Shown piece after piece: positions 55,064 to 64,000 of a stretch of 64,000 nt of DNA (the stretch's first letter is position 1; each line of letters begins with the position of its first letter). The stretch lies in the NCBI RefSeq assembly GCF_026967475.1, contig NZ_CP114058.1, forward strand, positions 3,038,001 through 3,102,000. The letters are read 5' to 3'. Below the pieces are notes generated by a model. The model did no database searches and was not told the origin of the DNA. It was given only the letters and a program-made list of their open reading frames with translations. This DNA comes from Rouxiella chamberiensis (GTDB taxonomy: Bacteria > Pseudomonadota > Gammaproteobacteria > Enterobacterales > Enterobacteriaceae). The position numbers and the translations under genes were made by a program.

Positions 55064-55609
55064 CTACAGCGAGAACATTGACGGGTTAAGGGCAGGTCCG
55101 GCGCGAATGCCCAGAGTATTGGCAAGCCAGAGTTTGGGTTGATGCTTGTCTGAGGCCGCAAGCCGCAATTGTTTTGGGTCACGAACAGTGACCGGCGAAC
55201 GTGTCTCATGCGTCAGCAGCGAATTCAGCGTTACCAGCAGCGCAAGTTGCTGAACGTGAAGAGGTTCGACCTCGGCCAACGCATTATTGTGGCTGGCGAC
55301 GCTGTAGGTCACCACCTGCGGCGACAGCGCAAAGGAAAGGTGGCGAATGACCGTGCGCAGGGCATGCTGCTGCCAGTAATCGACGCCAAAAGAGGCGCGA
55401 CGGTGAGCCTGTAGCCACACCAGATTGGTCAAACCGCGACTGCCGATATTTAAACGGTTCAGACTTGAGGAGGTATTGGTTACACTGGCAAGCTCAGTTT
55501 GTGAAAGATTCGTCGACACGCCGAAGCTGGCCGCGACCATCCCCAAAAGGAGATGCGGCCAAAAATACCTTCTGCCAAATTGTCGCCAACGATTTAGAAT
55601 ACCAATCAC
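55064..55609 (-). CDS. secM: Secretion monitor SecM with C-terminal arrest peptide
   Basis: SecM stalls its own ribosome unless pulled by the export machinery, and so tunes secA. The 181 residues (E. coli 170) start with GTG and keep WRQFGRRYFWPHLLLGMVAA (long signal sequence) and VDYWQQHALRTVIRHLSFAL. The arrest segment (55094-55144) reads HQPKLWLANTLGIRAGP. Trp, Gly, Ile, Arg, Ala, Gly and the final Pro are in the E. coli register, but the first position, Phe150 in E. coli, is His here. Nine residues follow the Pro instead of four. secA starts 226 bases downstream. Confidence 0.93.
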   Translation of the reverse strand: MIGILNRWRQFGRRYFWPHLLLGMVAASFGVSTNLSQTELASVTNTSSSLNRLNIGSRGLTNLVWLQAHRRASFGVDYWQQHALRTVIRHLSFALSPQVVTYSVASHNNALAEVEPLHVQQLALLVTLNSLLTHETRSPVTVRDPKQLRLAASDKHQPKLWLANTLGIRAGPALNPSMFSL

Positions 55610-55636
55610 AAGTTTTACAATCCGCCGGAGCCGTCA

Positions 55637-56182
55637 ATGCGTAACAGCCGCCCACAATTATTAGATGTCCTGTTCGATGACGCTACAGCCGCGGGGCAAA
55701 GCCCTCTGCGGGTAGTTCAACAGCGCGCGGCCGCGTTGCAAAAGCTCAATCGCGCTGTCAAAGGTCTGCTACCTACCCAAATGCAACCGTGGTGCCGGGT
55801 CGGTAATTATCGCCAGGGTGTGTTGGTGCTCGAGATAGCAAATGCCAGTTGGATGATGCGCTTACGTTATGAACAACCGGCGCTTCTCTCTGCACTTCGA
55901 GCGCAAATACTACCATCATTGTCTTCAATCGACATCAGGATTAATCCCTCGCTCATGGCAAAAAGTGAAAACTTGCCGCAGAAAAACGAAAATTATTATC
56001 GTACGGACGAGAAGACGGGAGAATCGAAAGGTCCCTTACCACCGGTAAGGCAATTGAGCAGACAAAGCGCGGATGAATTACGACAGCTCGCGAGCCGTAG
56101 CCCGGAAAAACTCAGAAAGGCATTAGAACGACTGGCCGAGATGGCCGGAGAGGGTGCCAGGACAACCAGTCGTAATAAGTAA
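55637..56182 (+). CDS. dciA: DUF721/DciA-family protein, probable replicative helicase loader-type
   Basis: The 181-residue protein begins MRNSRPQLLDVLFDD and has the DUF721 core in about residues 20-100 (LQKLNRAVKGLLPTQMQPWC, GVLVLEIANASWMMRLRYEQ, LLSALRAQIL). A polar, probably flexible tail (PPVRQLSRQSADELRQLASR) follows. DciA proteins help load DnaB in bacteria without DnaC. E. coli lacks the gene and uses the phage-derived DnaC. Its place between lpxC and secM is that of dciA in many gammaproteobacteria. GGAG lies six bases before the ATG. It is divergent from secM with only 27 bases between starts, and converges with lpxC. Confidence 0.82.
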   Translation: MRNSRPQLLDVLFDDATAAGQSPLRVVQQRAAALQKLNRAVKGLLPTQMQPWCRVGNYRQGVLVLEIANASWMMRLRYEQPALLSALRAQILPSLSSIDIRINPSLMAKSENLPQKNENYYRTDEKTGESKGPLPPVRQLSRQSADELRQLASRSPEKLRKALERLAEMAGEGARTTSRNK

Positions 56183-56194
56183 TACCAGTACCGA

Positions 56195-57112
56195 TTATGC
56201 GAATACGGTAGAAGGGGCTTTGAAGGCCAAAGGCACTTCTGCTTCATCCTGGAAGGTCACGAATTCCCAGGCTTCCTGCTTCGCCAATACCGCTTGCAGC
56301 AACTTGTTGTTCAGCGCGTGGCCTGACTTAAAGGTACTGACCGCACCGATAATATTGTAGCCGCACATAAACAGGTCGCCGATACCGTCCAGCATTTTGT
56401 GACGAACGAACTCGTCTTCAAAACGCAGACCGTCTTCGTTAAGCACACGGTAGTCATCAACCACAATCGCGCAATCAAAGCTGCCACCCAGGCACAAACC
56501 GCGTGACTGCAAATACTCGATATCACGTACGAATCCGAAGGTACGGGCTCTGCTAATCTGGCGAACAAAGGATTCGGCCGAGAACTCCAACTGGTAACGC
56601 TTGGCGTCACCTTCAATTGCCGGGTGGTTGAAGTCGATAGTCCAGTCTAAATGGAAACCGTTGTAAGGTTTCATTTCAGCCCACTTGTCGCCATCTTCAA
56701 CGCGAACCGTTTCCTTGATGCGCACAAACTTTTTGGCGCTGTTCAGGAGTTCAATGCCTGCGTCCATCAACAGATAGACGAAAGGCGCGGCGCTGCCGTC
56801 CATAATCGGCACTTCTGGCGCATCGACTTCGATAATGATGTTATCGATGCCAAGGCCGGCGAGTGCCGCATTAAGGTGTTCAACCGTAGAAATACGCACG
56901 TCATGCTCATTGACCAGGCAGGTACAGAGCATGGTATCACGCACGGATTTTGCATCTGCCGGGAAATCTACCGGTGGATTCAAGTCAGTGCGACGATAGA
57001 TGACCCCGGTATTAGCCGGTGCAGGTCGCAAGGTCAAGGTGACTTTCTTACCGGTATGTAAACCGACACCCGTCGCCTGAACGATACGTTTTAATGTACG
57101 TTGTTTGATCAT
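56195..57112 (-). CDS. lpxC: UDP-3-O-acyl-N-acetylglucosamine deacetylase
   Basis: LpxC performs the committed step of lipid A synthesis. It has 305 residues, the E. coli length. Zinc ligands His79 ([12 protein letters not shown]) and the late His and Asp ([12 protein letters not shown], His238/Asp242) are present, as are [11 protein letters not shown] and [12 protein letters not shown]. The C-terminal tail ([11 protein letters not shown]) is the part read by FtsH in E. coli. It lies after ftsZ, as usual. Confidence 0.97.
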   Translation of the reverse strand: MIKQRTLKRIVQATGVGLHTGKKVTLTLRPAPANTGVIYRRTDLNPPVDFPADAKSVRDTMLCTCLVNEHDVRISTVEHLNAALAGLGIDNIIIEVDAPEVPIMDGSAAPFVYLLMDAGIELLNSAKKFVRIKETVRVEDGDKWAEMKPYNGFHLDWTIDFNHPAIEGDAKRYQLEFSAESFVRQISRARTFGFVRDIEYLQSRGLCLGGSFDCAIVVDDYRVLNEDGLRFEDEFVRHKMLDGIGDLFMCGYNIIGAVSTFKSGHALNNKLLQAVLAKQEAWEFVTFQDEAEVPLAFKAPSTVFA

Positions 57113-57222
57113 CGTTTTTATCTCGCAATGTTATCCATCCAACCGACTTAAGGATACCTTAAGATCGGCGGGACAGTTTAGCACAAAGAGCGGAGATACC
57201 CAAATTCGGACTAATCGTCAAA

Positions 57223-58377
57223 TCAGTCCGCCTGCTTGCGCAGGAACGCCGGGATATCCAGATAGTCTGGCTCTTTGCTGGATTGCGTGCTCGGCTCGTT
57301 GACCACTTTGGCAGCAGGCTTGGATTCCTGCGGCAGCGGCGACATGCCGTGCTGCTGGTAGCGATGGTCCATAACAGGCTGGCTGGCAGGCTTGTTGGTC
57401 ACCAACGTGATTTCGGGACGCTTGTCCATGCCGATACCGGTTGCTACCACGGTAACACGCAGTTCGTCGTTCATTTCCGGGTCGAGTGAAGTACCAATCA
57501 CCACGGTCGCGTTGTCGGATGCGAACGCACGGATGGTGTTACCCACGGTTTCGAACTCGTCAAGACGCAGGTCGAAGCCCGCCGTGATGTTGACCAGCAC
57601 GCCGCGCGCGCCCGACAGGTCGATGTCTTCCAGCAACGGGCTGGAAATCGCCATTTCGGCCGCTTCTTCTGCACGGTCTTCACCGCACGCCACGCCGGAG
57701 CCCATCATCGCGTAGCCCATTTCGGACATCACGGTGCGCACGTCGGCGAAGTCGACGTTCATCAGACCCGGACGGGTAATCAGCTCGGCGATACCCTGCA
57801 CCGCGCCTTTCAGTACGTCGTTTGCCGCACCGAACGCGTCGAGCAGAGAGATCCCGCGACCCAGCACTTTCAGCAGCTTGTCGTTCGGAATGGTGATCAG
57901 TGAGTCAACGTGCTTGGACAGCTCGGCGATACCCTGCTCCGCGAAAGCCATACGCTTCTTGCCTTCGAAATTAAAAGGCTTGGTCACGACGGCCACGGTC
58001 AGAATACCTAAATCTTTTGCGACTTCTGCGACAACAGGCGCTGCACCGGTACCGGTACCGCCACCCATACCTGCCGCGATGAACACCATGTCTGCGCCTT
58101 CGAGTGCAACTCGCAGGGCTTCACGGTCTTCTTCGGCAGAGTTGCGACCCACTTCAGGGTTCGCGCCAGCACCCAGACCTTTGGTAATACCGCTACCAAT
58201 CTGGATAGTCTGGCCTACCGCCGTCTTACGCAACGCCTGGGCGTCGGTGTTAACGGCAAAGAATTCTACACCTTCGATGCGCTCACGCACCATGTGCTCG
58301 ACGGCGTTACCACCACCGCCGCCGACGCCGATGACTTTAATCACCGCGTCGTTAGTCAGTTCCATAGGTTCAAACAT
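57223..58377 (-). CDS. ftsZ: Cell division protein FtsZ
   Basis: FtsZ is the tubulin-like GTPase that forms the division ring. The start at 58377 ([20 protein letters not shown]), with GGAG upstream, gives 384 residues (E. coli 383). The GTP signature GGGTGTG (about 105-111), T7-loop region [11 protein letters not shown] and the conserved C-terminal peptide [15 protein letters not shown], which binds FtsA, ZipA and ZapD, are intact. A 17-residue upstream extension is rejected. Confidence 0.98.
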   Translation of the reverse strand: MFEPMELTNDAVIKVIGVGGGGGNAVEHMVRERIEGVEFFAVNTDAQALRKTAVGQTIQIGSGITKGLGAGANPEVGRNSAEEDREALRVALEGADMVFIAAGMGGGTGTGAAPVVAEVAKDLGILTVAVVTKPFNFEGKKRMAFAEQGIAELSKHVDSLITIPNDKLLKVLGRGISLLDAFGAANDVLKGAVQGIAELITRPGLMNVDFADVRTVMSEMGYAMMGSGVACGEDRAEEAAEMAISSPLLEDIDLSGARGVLVNITAGFDLRLDEFETVGNTIRAFASDNATVVIGTSLDPEMNDELRVTVVATGIGMDKRPEITLVTNKPASQPVMDHRYQQHGMSPLPQESKPAAKVVNEPSTQSSKEPDYLDIPAFLRKQAD

Positions 58378-58449
58378 AGTTTCTCTCCGTTTTGTGCCTG
58401 TCGCTTCGGGATCACCAATACACTCCACTATGATCCCGTTGTTGAAACA

Positions 58450-59706
58450 TTAAAACTCTTTTCTCAGCCAACTATTGATTCTTTTGAACCAATTGCCCAC
58501 TGAGGCGCGTTTTTCCACTTCTGCCTCACCGCTCAGGTGAGACTCTTTACCATAATGCAGAAGTCCTACCGCCGTTGAGTAGTAGGGTTCCTGCGCATAA
58601 TCTGTCAGCCCGGTGATGTTCAACGGTTGACCAATACGCACCTGGGTATGGAATACCCTTTGCGCACAGGCTGCCAGACCATCAATTTGTGCTGCACCGC
58701 CCGTCAATACGATACCGGCGGCCAGATGGTGTTTTACGCCCTGCTGGCGTAGTTGTTCCTGCAACTGCAAAATCTCGTCGTTGACCAGATTCAGCAATTC
58801 GGTGTAGCGCGGTTCGATAACCTCGGCCAGCGTCTGACGCTGCAAACTGCGCGGCGGACGTCCACCCACGCTCGGCACTTCGACATTTTCGTCTTTGCCG
58901 ACAATCGATCCCAGCGCGCAACCGTGGCGAACCTTGATGGCTTCGGCGTCGGTCGGCGGTGTGCCGAAGGCGTAGGCGATATCGCTGGTCACGACGTTAC
59001 CCGCATACGGAATAACTTTAGTATGGCGCAGCGCGCCGCCAGTATAAACGGCTATATCCATAGTACCGCCGCCGATATCCACGACACAAACGCCTAGCTC
59101 ACGTTCGTCTTCGGTTAATACCGCATAACTTGCAGCCAGACCCGCAAAAATCAGCTGATCGACTTTCAAACCACAGCGCTCGACCGCCTTGACGATGTTC
59201 TTCGCCATATCATTGTGGCAGGTAATCAGGTGAACCTTGGCCTGCATGCGCACGCCGGACAGTCCGACCGGATTCTTGATGCCTTCCTGATAGTCGATAG
59301 CGTATTCCTGAGGAATAACGTGCAACACGCGATGTTCGTCACGTACGCGTACCGATTTAGCGGTATGCACCACGTTCTCTACATCTTCCTGTGTTACTTC
59401 CTCTTCTGAAATAGGAACCATCCCTATTTCATTCTGGCAACTGATATGTTTACCGGACAACGCAAGGTAAACAGAGGAAATCTGGCAGTCCGCCATTAAC
59501 TCGGCCTGATCAATCGCGCGCTGAACGCATTTTACGACTGATTCGAGGTCATTCACTCCGCCCTTGTCCATGCCCCGTGAAGGACAACTTCCCACACCGA
59601 TAATATTGACCATGCCATCGGGCAGAACTTCCCCTACCAGTGCAGCTACCTTTGCCGTACCGATCTCCAGCCCAACTACCAGTTTTCTGTCCGTCGACTT
59701 GATCAT
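58450..59706 (-). CDS. ftsA: Cell division protein FtsA
   Basis: FtsA is an actin-like ATPase that ties FtsZ to the membrane. The 418 residues (E. coli 420) show [56 protein letters not shown] and a C-terminal amphipathic anchor ([13 protein letters not shown]). The start overlaps the ftsQ stop by four bases. Confidence 0.97.
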   Translation of the reverse strand: MIKSTDRKLVVGLEIGTAKVAALVGEVLPDGMVNIIGVGSCPSRGMDKGGVNDLESVVKCVQRAIDQAELMADCQISSVYLALSGKHISCQNEIGMVPISEEEVTQEDVENVVHTAKSVRVRDEHRVLHVIPQEYAIDYQEGIKNPVGLSGVRMQAKVHLITCHNDMAKNIVKAVERCGLKVDQLIFAGLAASYAVLTEDERELGVCVVDIGGGTMDIAVYTGGALRHTKVIPYAGNVVTSDIAYAFGTPPTDAEAIKVRHGCALGSIVGKDENVEVPSVGGRPPRSLQRQTLAEVIEPRYTELLNLVNDEILQLQEQLRQQGVKHHLAAGIVLTGGAAQIDGLAACAQRVFHTQVRIGQPLNITGLTDYAQEPYYSTAVGLLHYGKESHLSGEAEVEKRASVGNWFKRINSWLRKEF

Positions 59707-60593
59707 TGTTGTTTAGCCTGTGCCTGATTCTGCTTGTTGTTTTGCTGAGTGTTGTTTTGCTGGCCGGCTTTCTGTGCATCCGTGCCGTCCTGTTCGATAA
59801 ACGCCGGGGCCCAACCTACTGCCGCGCCGCTCTCGTAACGCAAATCAACATAGCTGATACGTTTGTTGTCAGCCTCCGCCTGCTGTTGCAGTCGCGGATA
59901 AAGCTCGATGAAGCGTTGCAGACGTCCGTTACGATCGTCTCTTCCCAAATCGATGCGAATGTCGTCATCCAGCGTGACCTGCCAGGAATGACGCGCCGTC
60001 ATCGAGACGGACTTCACCGTAAACTTCCCGACCGAAGACGCGGCGGCAAGCTGCTGACTCAGAGTCTGATAACCTTGCAATACATCCTGTTCACTGCCTT
60101 CCGGACCGTACAGCATCGGCATTTTCTGCTTCACGACGCGCTCGGCCGGCAGGCTGAACGCCTTGCCTTCGGCGTCTACCATGTGCAGATCGTTCCAGTG
60201 CGCGACCGGAACGTATTCCACCAGATGAATCTTCAGTTCATTCGGCCACTGCTTGCGCACGCTGACCTGCTTTATCCACGGCAGACGTTCTATCTGCTGC
60301 TGAATGACGTTCACGTCCTGCGTCATAAAGGTGCCGGGCTCGCCCAGCGACAATATGGCCTGACGAATGTCGTCATTGCCGGTGTAGTGACGATCGCCTG
60401 TCACCACCAGTTCAGACAGCGGAAGACGCTTGGCGTCGTCCATCCAGCTCAGTACCGCCCAGGCACTCCAGCCAATGGTGGCCAGCACCATGAGCAGGAA
60501 CAGCATGCCTGCGAGCTGGCTGCCATTACTGCGACGGCCTTGGCTTTCAGCCTTCGTCGCACGCTCTCGTGCATTTAGGGCAGCTTGAGACAT
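59703..60593 (-). CDS. ftsQ: Cell division protein FtsQ
   Basis: FtsQ links early and late divisome proteins. The start at 60593 ([16 protein letters not shown]) is two bases after the ddlB stop. The protein has 296 residues (E. coli 276): a cytoplasmic tail, one membrane segment (about 27-50), a POTRA domain ([20 protein letters not shown]) and a beta domain with [16 protein letters not shown]. The C-terminal end is extended and rich in Gln and Asn. Confidence 0.96.
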   Translation of the reverse strand: MSQAALNARERATKAESQGRRSNGSQLAGMLFLLMVLATIGWSAWAVLSWMDDAKRLPLSELVVTGDRHYTGNDDIRQAILSLGEPGTFMTQDVNVIQQQIERLPWIKQVSVRKQWPNELKIHLVEYVPVAHWNDLHMVDAEGKAFSLPAERVVKQKMPMLYGPEGSEQDVLQGYQTLSQQLAAASSVGKFTVKSVSMTARHSWQVTLDDDIRIDLGRDDRNGRLQRFIELYPRLQQQAEADNKRISYVDLRYESGAAVGWAPAFIEQDGTDAQKAGQQNNTQQNNKQNQAQAKQQ

Positions 60594-60594
60594 A

Positions 60595-61545
60595 TCAGTC
60601 GGCGAGCTCCAGAATACGGGCAACCAGCTGCGGGAAACTGAGTCCCGCCTGTTTGGCGGCCATCGGCACCAAACTGTGGCTGGTCATGCCGGGTGATGTA
60701 TTCACTTCAAGCAAGTTGAAGCGACCTTCGCCGTCCTGCATGACATCAACGCGTCCCCAGCCGCTGCAATCCAGTGCGCGATAGGCCTGCAATGCCAGGT
60801 CGGCCAGTTGCTGTTCCTGTTCGGCATCAAGGCCGCTCGGGCAGAAATACTGTGTCTCGTCGGAGATGTATTTCGCCTGATAGTCATAGAAGATGCCGGC
60901 CGGCTGAATGCGAATCGACGGCATGACTTTATCGCCAACGATAGCCACCGTATATTCGGAACCGCTCAGCCACTGCTCGACCAGCAGGTCGTCATCATGG
61001 CGGAAAGCTTCTTCCAGCGCGGGCAGCAGCTCTTCCGGGGCATTGACCTTGCTCATGCCGACACTCGAGCCTTCACGGCTCGGCTTGACGATAAGCGGCA
61101 GACCCAGCGCATCGATACGTGCGCGCAAGGCGCCCTGCCCTGCTTCGGCCAGCTGCTTTTTATTCAGCGCCACAAAAGGTGACACCGGCAGGCCGAGCGA
61201 TTGCCACACAAGCTTGGTGCGGAATTTGTCCATGGTCAGCGCCGACGCCATGACACCGCTGCCGGTGTAAGGCAGGTCGAGATGCTCGAGTACGCCCTGC
61301 AACGTGCCGTCTTCCCCGCCGCGACCGTGCAGCGCAATAAAGACCTTGTCGTAACCTTCGTCTTTCAGACGGGTCACGGGAAACGTTTTGGTATCGACCG
61401 CGTGCGCGTCGATGCCGGATTCACGCAGGCCCGCCAGCACGGCAGCGCCCGATTGCAGTGAAACCTCGCGCTCGGCGGAAGTGCCGCCAAACAGGACTGC
61501 GACTTTGTCAGCTTTGCCTGATTGTGTATTGATTGCATTAGACAT
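60595..61545 (-). CDS. ddlB: D-alanine--D-alanine ligase B
   Basis: DdlB makes D-Ala-D-Ala for peptidoglycan. The start at 61545 is chosen because AGGGAG lies nine bases upstream; it gives 316 residues (E. coli 306) and overlaps the murC end by eight bases. ATP-grasp motifs: [61 protein letters not shown] and [15 protein letters not shown]. An ATG at 61554 is an alternative but too close to the ribosome site. Confidence 0.95.
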   Translation of the reverse strand: MSNAINTQSGKADKVAVLFGGTSAEREVSLQSGAAVLAGLRESGIDAHAVDTKTFPVTRLKDEGYDKVFIALHGRGGEDGTLQGVLEHLDLPYTGSGVMASALTMDKFRTKLVWQSLGLPVSPFVALNKKQLAEAGQGALRARIDALGLPLIVKPSREGSSVGMSKVNAPEELLPALEEAFRHDDDLLVEQWLSGSEYTVAIVGDKVMPSIRIQPAGIFYDYQAKYISDETQYFCPSGLDAEQEQQLADLALQAYRALDCSGWGRVDVMQDGEGRFNLLEVNTSPGMTSHSLVPMAAKQAGLSFPQLVARILELAD

Positions 61546-63013
61546 AGTGCTCATCTCCCTTTTTGGCCGCCTGTAACTTTTGATCGGCCAGCTTGCGAGC
61601 CACCTTGCCAATATTTCCCGCGCCCTGCACCAGAATCAGATCATTGGCGTCGAGGATGGGAGCCAGAATGCCCGGCACCGCGTCGATATCGGACACCAGA
61701 ATCGGGTCCAGCTTGCCGCGCGCGCGAATGGTGCGGCACAGCGAACGGCTGTCAGCGCCCGGAATCGGGGTTTCGCCCGCTGCATAGACATCGAGCATTA
61801 CCAGCAAATCGACCTGCGACAGCACGTTGGCGAAATCTTCATACAGATCGCGCGTTCGCGTATAACGGTGCGGCTGGAAGACCATCACCAGACGCTTGTC
61901 TTCCCAACCGGCGCGCGCCGCCTTGATGGTGGCGTCGACTTCGGTCGGATGATGACCATAATCGTCAACCAGCATCACGCTGCCGCTTTTGCCGTTGACG
62001 TGTTCAAGCGGGTATTCGCCAAGGAAATCGAAACGACGTCCCGTGCCCTGAAAACCGGCCAGCGCAGTCAGAATGGCGTCATCGCTTATCCCTTCGTCGG
62101 TCGCAACGGCAATCGCGGCCGCGGCGTTCAGCGCGTTATGGCGACCCGGTGAATTCAGCATCACCTCGATAGGTGTCTTGTCCTGACGGCGCACGGTGAA
62201 GTGCCCCTGCGACCCTACCTGACGATAGTCTTCGATAAACACATCGGCATCTTCGCTAAAGCCGTAAGTCGTGACGTGGCGGCCAACGCGCGGCAACAGC
62301 TCGCGAATCACCGGATCGTCGATACACATCACTGCGCGACCATAGAAAGGCAGGTTGTGCAGGAAATTGATAAAGGTCTGCTTCAGGATCTCGAAGTCAC
62401 CCTGATAGGTGTCCATGTGATCCGCTTCGATGTTGGTCACAATTGCCACCATCGGCTGCAAATGCAGGAATGACGCATCGCTTTCATCGGCTTCGGCAAT
62501 CAGGAAACGGCTCGAGCCAAGACGCGCATGGGTGCCCGCGGCCTTGACCAGACCGCCGTTGACGAAGGTCGGATCCAGTCCGGCCTCGGCATAAATACTG
62601 GTGACCATCGCCGTAGTGGTGGTCTTGCCGTGCGTACCGGCGACGGCAATGCCGTGGCGAAAACGCATCAGCTCGGCCAGCATCTCGGCGCGGCGGATCA
62701 CGGGAATACGGGCTTCCCTTGCGGCAATCAGCTCCGGGTTATCGGGAGAGATAGCCGTCGACACCACGACGACGCTGGCGTCCAGCACGTTTTCGGGACG
62801 ATGGTTGAAGTAAATCGTCGCGCCGAGCGCAGACAGTTGCTGCGTCACCGGATTGGGTGCCAGATCTGAACCACTGATTTGATAGCCTTCATTGGCCAAC
62901 ACTTCGGCGATACCACCCATGCCGGCACCACCGATGCCAACAAAGTGTATGTGCCGGACGCGATGCATCTCGGGCACGAAGGTACGCAGTTTCGCCAATT
63001 GTTGTGTATTCAC
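61538..63013 (-). CDS. murC: UDP-N-acetylmuramate--L-alanine ligase
   Basis: MurC adds L-Ala to UDP-MurNAc. The GTG at 63013 opens the conserved [20 protein letters not shown] and gives 491 residues, the E. coli length. An ATG at 63034 adds seven unconserved residues. Motifs: [55 protein letters not shown] [15 protein letters not shown] and [10 protein letters not shown]. It lies between murG and ddlB. Confidence 0.97.
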   Translation of the reverse strand: MNTQQLAKLRTFVPEMHRVRHIHFVGIGGAGMGGIAEVLANEGYQISGSDLAPNPVTQQLSALGATIYFNHRPENVLDASVVVVSTAISPDNPELIAAREARIPVIRRAEMLAELMRFRHGIAVAGTHGKTTTTAMVTSIYAEAGLDPTFVNGGLVKAAGTHARLGSSRFLIAEADESDASFLHLQPMVAIVTNIEADHMDTYQGDFEILKQTFINFLHNLPFYGRAVMCIDDPVIRELLPRVGRHVTTYGFSEDADVFIEDYRQVGSQGHFTVRRQDKTPIEVMLNSPGRHNALNAAAAIAVATDEGISDDAILTALAGFQGTGRRFDFLGEYPLEHVNGKSGSVMLVDDYGHHPTEVDATIKAARAGWEDKRLVMVFQPHRYTRTRDLYEDFANVLSQVDLLVMLDVYAAGETPIPGADSRSLCRTIRARGKLDPILVSDIDAVPGILAPILDANDLILVQGAGNIGKVARKLADQKLQAAKKGDEHYV

Positions 63014-63088
63014 GTTTCTCTTAAACCTTTTCATTTAATGGACCGATGACGGCAAACCGCCCGCGGTGCTTCATTCATTTATCTACTG

Positions 63089-64000
63089 TCACTTGAGACT
63101 GGCTGCGACCACTTCGGCGGCAACGCGTTCCGTTGCGTCGGGAATGGCAACGGCGCGGGCATTTCTCGCCATCTCAAGCAGACTCTGGCGATCCCAGCTG
63201 GCCAGAATGTCGGCCACGGCACCGGCATTGAAATCTTTCTGTTCGATAATTCTTGCCGCACCGGCTTTTTCAAGCGGCAGTGCGTTCCAGTACTGCTGGC
63301 GATCCTTGTGCTGGAAAGGCACAAAAATAGCCGGTAAACCTGCGGCCGCGACCTCGCTGACGGTCAACGCGCCCGAACGGCAGACGACAACATCGGCCCA
63401 CGCATAGGCTTCGGCCATATCATCGATAAACTCGGCCACTTTATGCTGTGTCTGTCCGGCTTCTTCATAAGCCTGATTGACTGACTCCAGCGCGCCCTTG
63501 CCGACCTGATGCCAAATCGTGACGCGGTCGCCAAGCAGTGCGGCAATCTTCGGCATCGCCTGATTCAGGACGCGCGCGCCCTGACTGCCGCCGATAACCA
63601 GAATGCGAATCTTGCCTTCACGCCCGGCAAAACGGGCATCGGGCAGCGGCAGGGCCAGCACGTCGGTGCGCACCGGGTTACCGACAACGGCCGCTTTCGG
63701 GAATGCGCCCGGAAACGCCTGCAACACGGTGGTCGCAATGCGTGACAACCCGCGGTTGGTGAGTCCGGCAATCCCGTTCTGCTCATGCAGTACCACGGGG
63801 ATTCCACACGACCAGGCCGCCAGACCGCCCGGCCCCGAAACGTATCCGCCCATCCCCAGCACCACATCGGGCTGGAAGCGTCGCATGATGGCTTTCGCCT
63901 GACGCCACGCATGATATATGCGAATGGGGGCGCTGAGTTTCGCTTTCAGACCTTTCCCACGAATTCCGGCGATTTTTATGAAATCAATGTCGATTCCGTG
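63089..64000 (-). CDS. murG: UDP-GlcNAc:undecaprenyl-PP-MurNAc-pentapeptide transferase MurG (cut by window edge)
   Basis: MurG makes lipid II at the inner membrane. The frame is open from the stop at 63089 to the window edge; about 303 residues are present and the N-terminal 50 or so (first glycine-rich loop) are missing. Conserved blocks: [75 protein letters not shown], and [15 protein letters not shown]. murC starts 75 bases downstream. Confidence 0.96.
   Translation of the reverse strand, partial: HGIDIDFIKIAGIRGKGLKAKLSAPIRIYHAWRQAKAIMRRFQPDVVLGMGGYVSGPGGLAAWSCGIPVVLHEQNGIAGLTNRGLSRIATTVLQAFPGAFPKAAVVGNPVRTDVLALPLPDARFAGREGKIRILVIGGSQGARVLNQAMPKIAALLGDRVTIWHQVGKGALESVNQAYEEAGQTQHKVAEFIDDMAEAYAWADVVVCRSGALTVSEVAAAGLPAIFVPFQHKDRQQYWNALPLEKAGAARIIEQKDFNAGAVADILASWDRQSLLEMARNARAVAIPDATERVAAEVVAASLK

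Overview
The window is chromosomal DNA of a moderately GC-rich member of the Enterobacterales. Gene content and order follow the region around minute 2-4 of Escherichia coli: fhuA-mrcB-hrpB-thpR-sfsA-dksA-gluQ-pcnB-folK-panBCD-yadHG-can-hpt-cueO-speED-yacL-acnB-lpd-aceFE-pdhR-aroP-ampED-nadC-ppdD-hofBC-guaC-coaE-zapD-yacG-mutT-secA-secM-lpxC-ftsZAQ-ddlB-murC-murG. Differences from E. coli (a dciA-type gene beside secM, qseBC-opgD between folK and panB) suggest a Yersiniaceae or Hafniaceae-like lineage rather than Escherichia itself. The genus is not decided by the sequence.

Layout. 1-6.4 kb: cut-off ferrichrome receptor fhuA with a Fur-like site, PBP1b (mrcB) and helicase hrpB. 6.5-11.4 kb: RNA and translation genes thpR, sfsA, dksA, gluQ, pcnB (conserved AUU start) and folK. 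11.4-15.2 kb: an insert relative to E. coli holding opgD and the qseBC two-component system. 15.4-20.8 kb: pantothenate genes panBCD, ABC-2 exporter yadGH, carbonic anhydrase can and hpt. 20.9-28.1 kb: copper oxidase cueO with a textbook CueR promoter, yacC, spermidine genes speED, yacL and acnB. 28.1-29.6 kb: an accessory glycosyltransferase. 29.6-37 kb: pyruvate dehydrogenase operon pdhR-aceE-aceF-lpd with a perfect PdhR operator and a strong CRP-like site. 37.3-43.7 kb: aroP, a two-gene arabinoside module (GPH transporter plus GH43 enzyme), ampED and nadC. 43.9-47.1 kb: type IV pilus genes ppdD-hofB-hofC. 47.3-52 kb: guaC, coaE-zapD-yacG, an AT-rich orphan gene, and mutT. 52-64 kb: secA with the arrest-peptide gene secM, a dciA-type helicase-loader gene, lpxC, and the end of the division and cell wall cluster (ftsZ, ftsA, ftsQ, ddlB, murC, murG; murG is cut by the window end).

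How the genes connect. The cell-envelope genes (mrcB, opgD, ampD/ampE, lpxC and the dcw cluster) cover synthesis, recycling and division. PdhR links pyruvate to the PDH complex. SecM senses export to set SecA levels. CueR and Fur sites tie cueO and fhuA to metal status.

Quality note. Eight genes (mrcB, sfsA, folK, opgD, the glycosyltransferase, aceE, aroP, hofC) each carry one single-base indel, mostly in a short run of one base. Correcting that base restores full family length; folK and aceE become exactly E. coli length. Because folK is essential and aceE is central, these look like sequencing or assembly errors rather than real pseudogenes. The coordinates given are for the restored genes.

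The least explained element is the 376-residue protein at 50300-51430. I do not recognise it. It is AT-rich and sits between two core genes.
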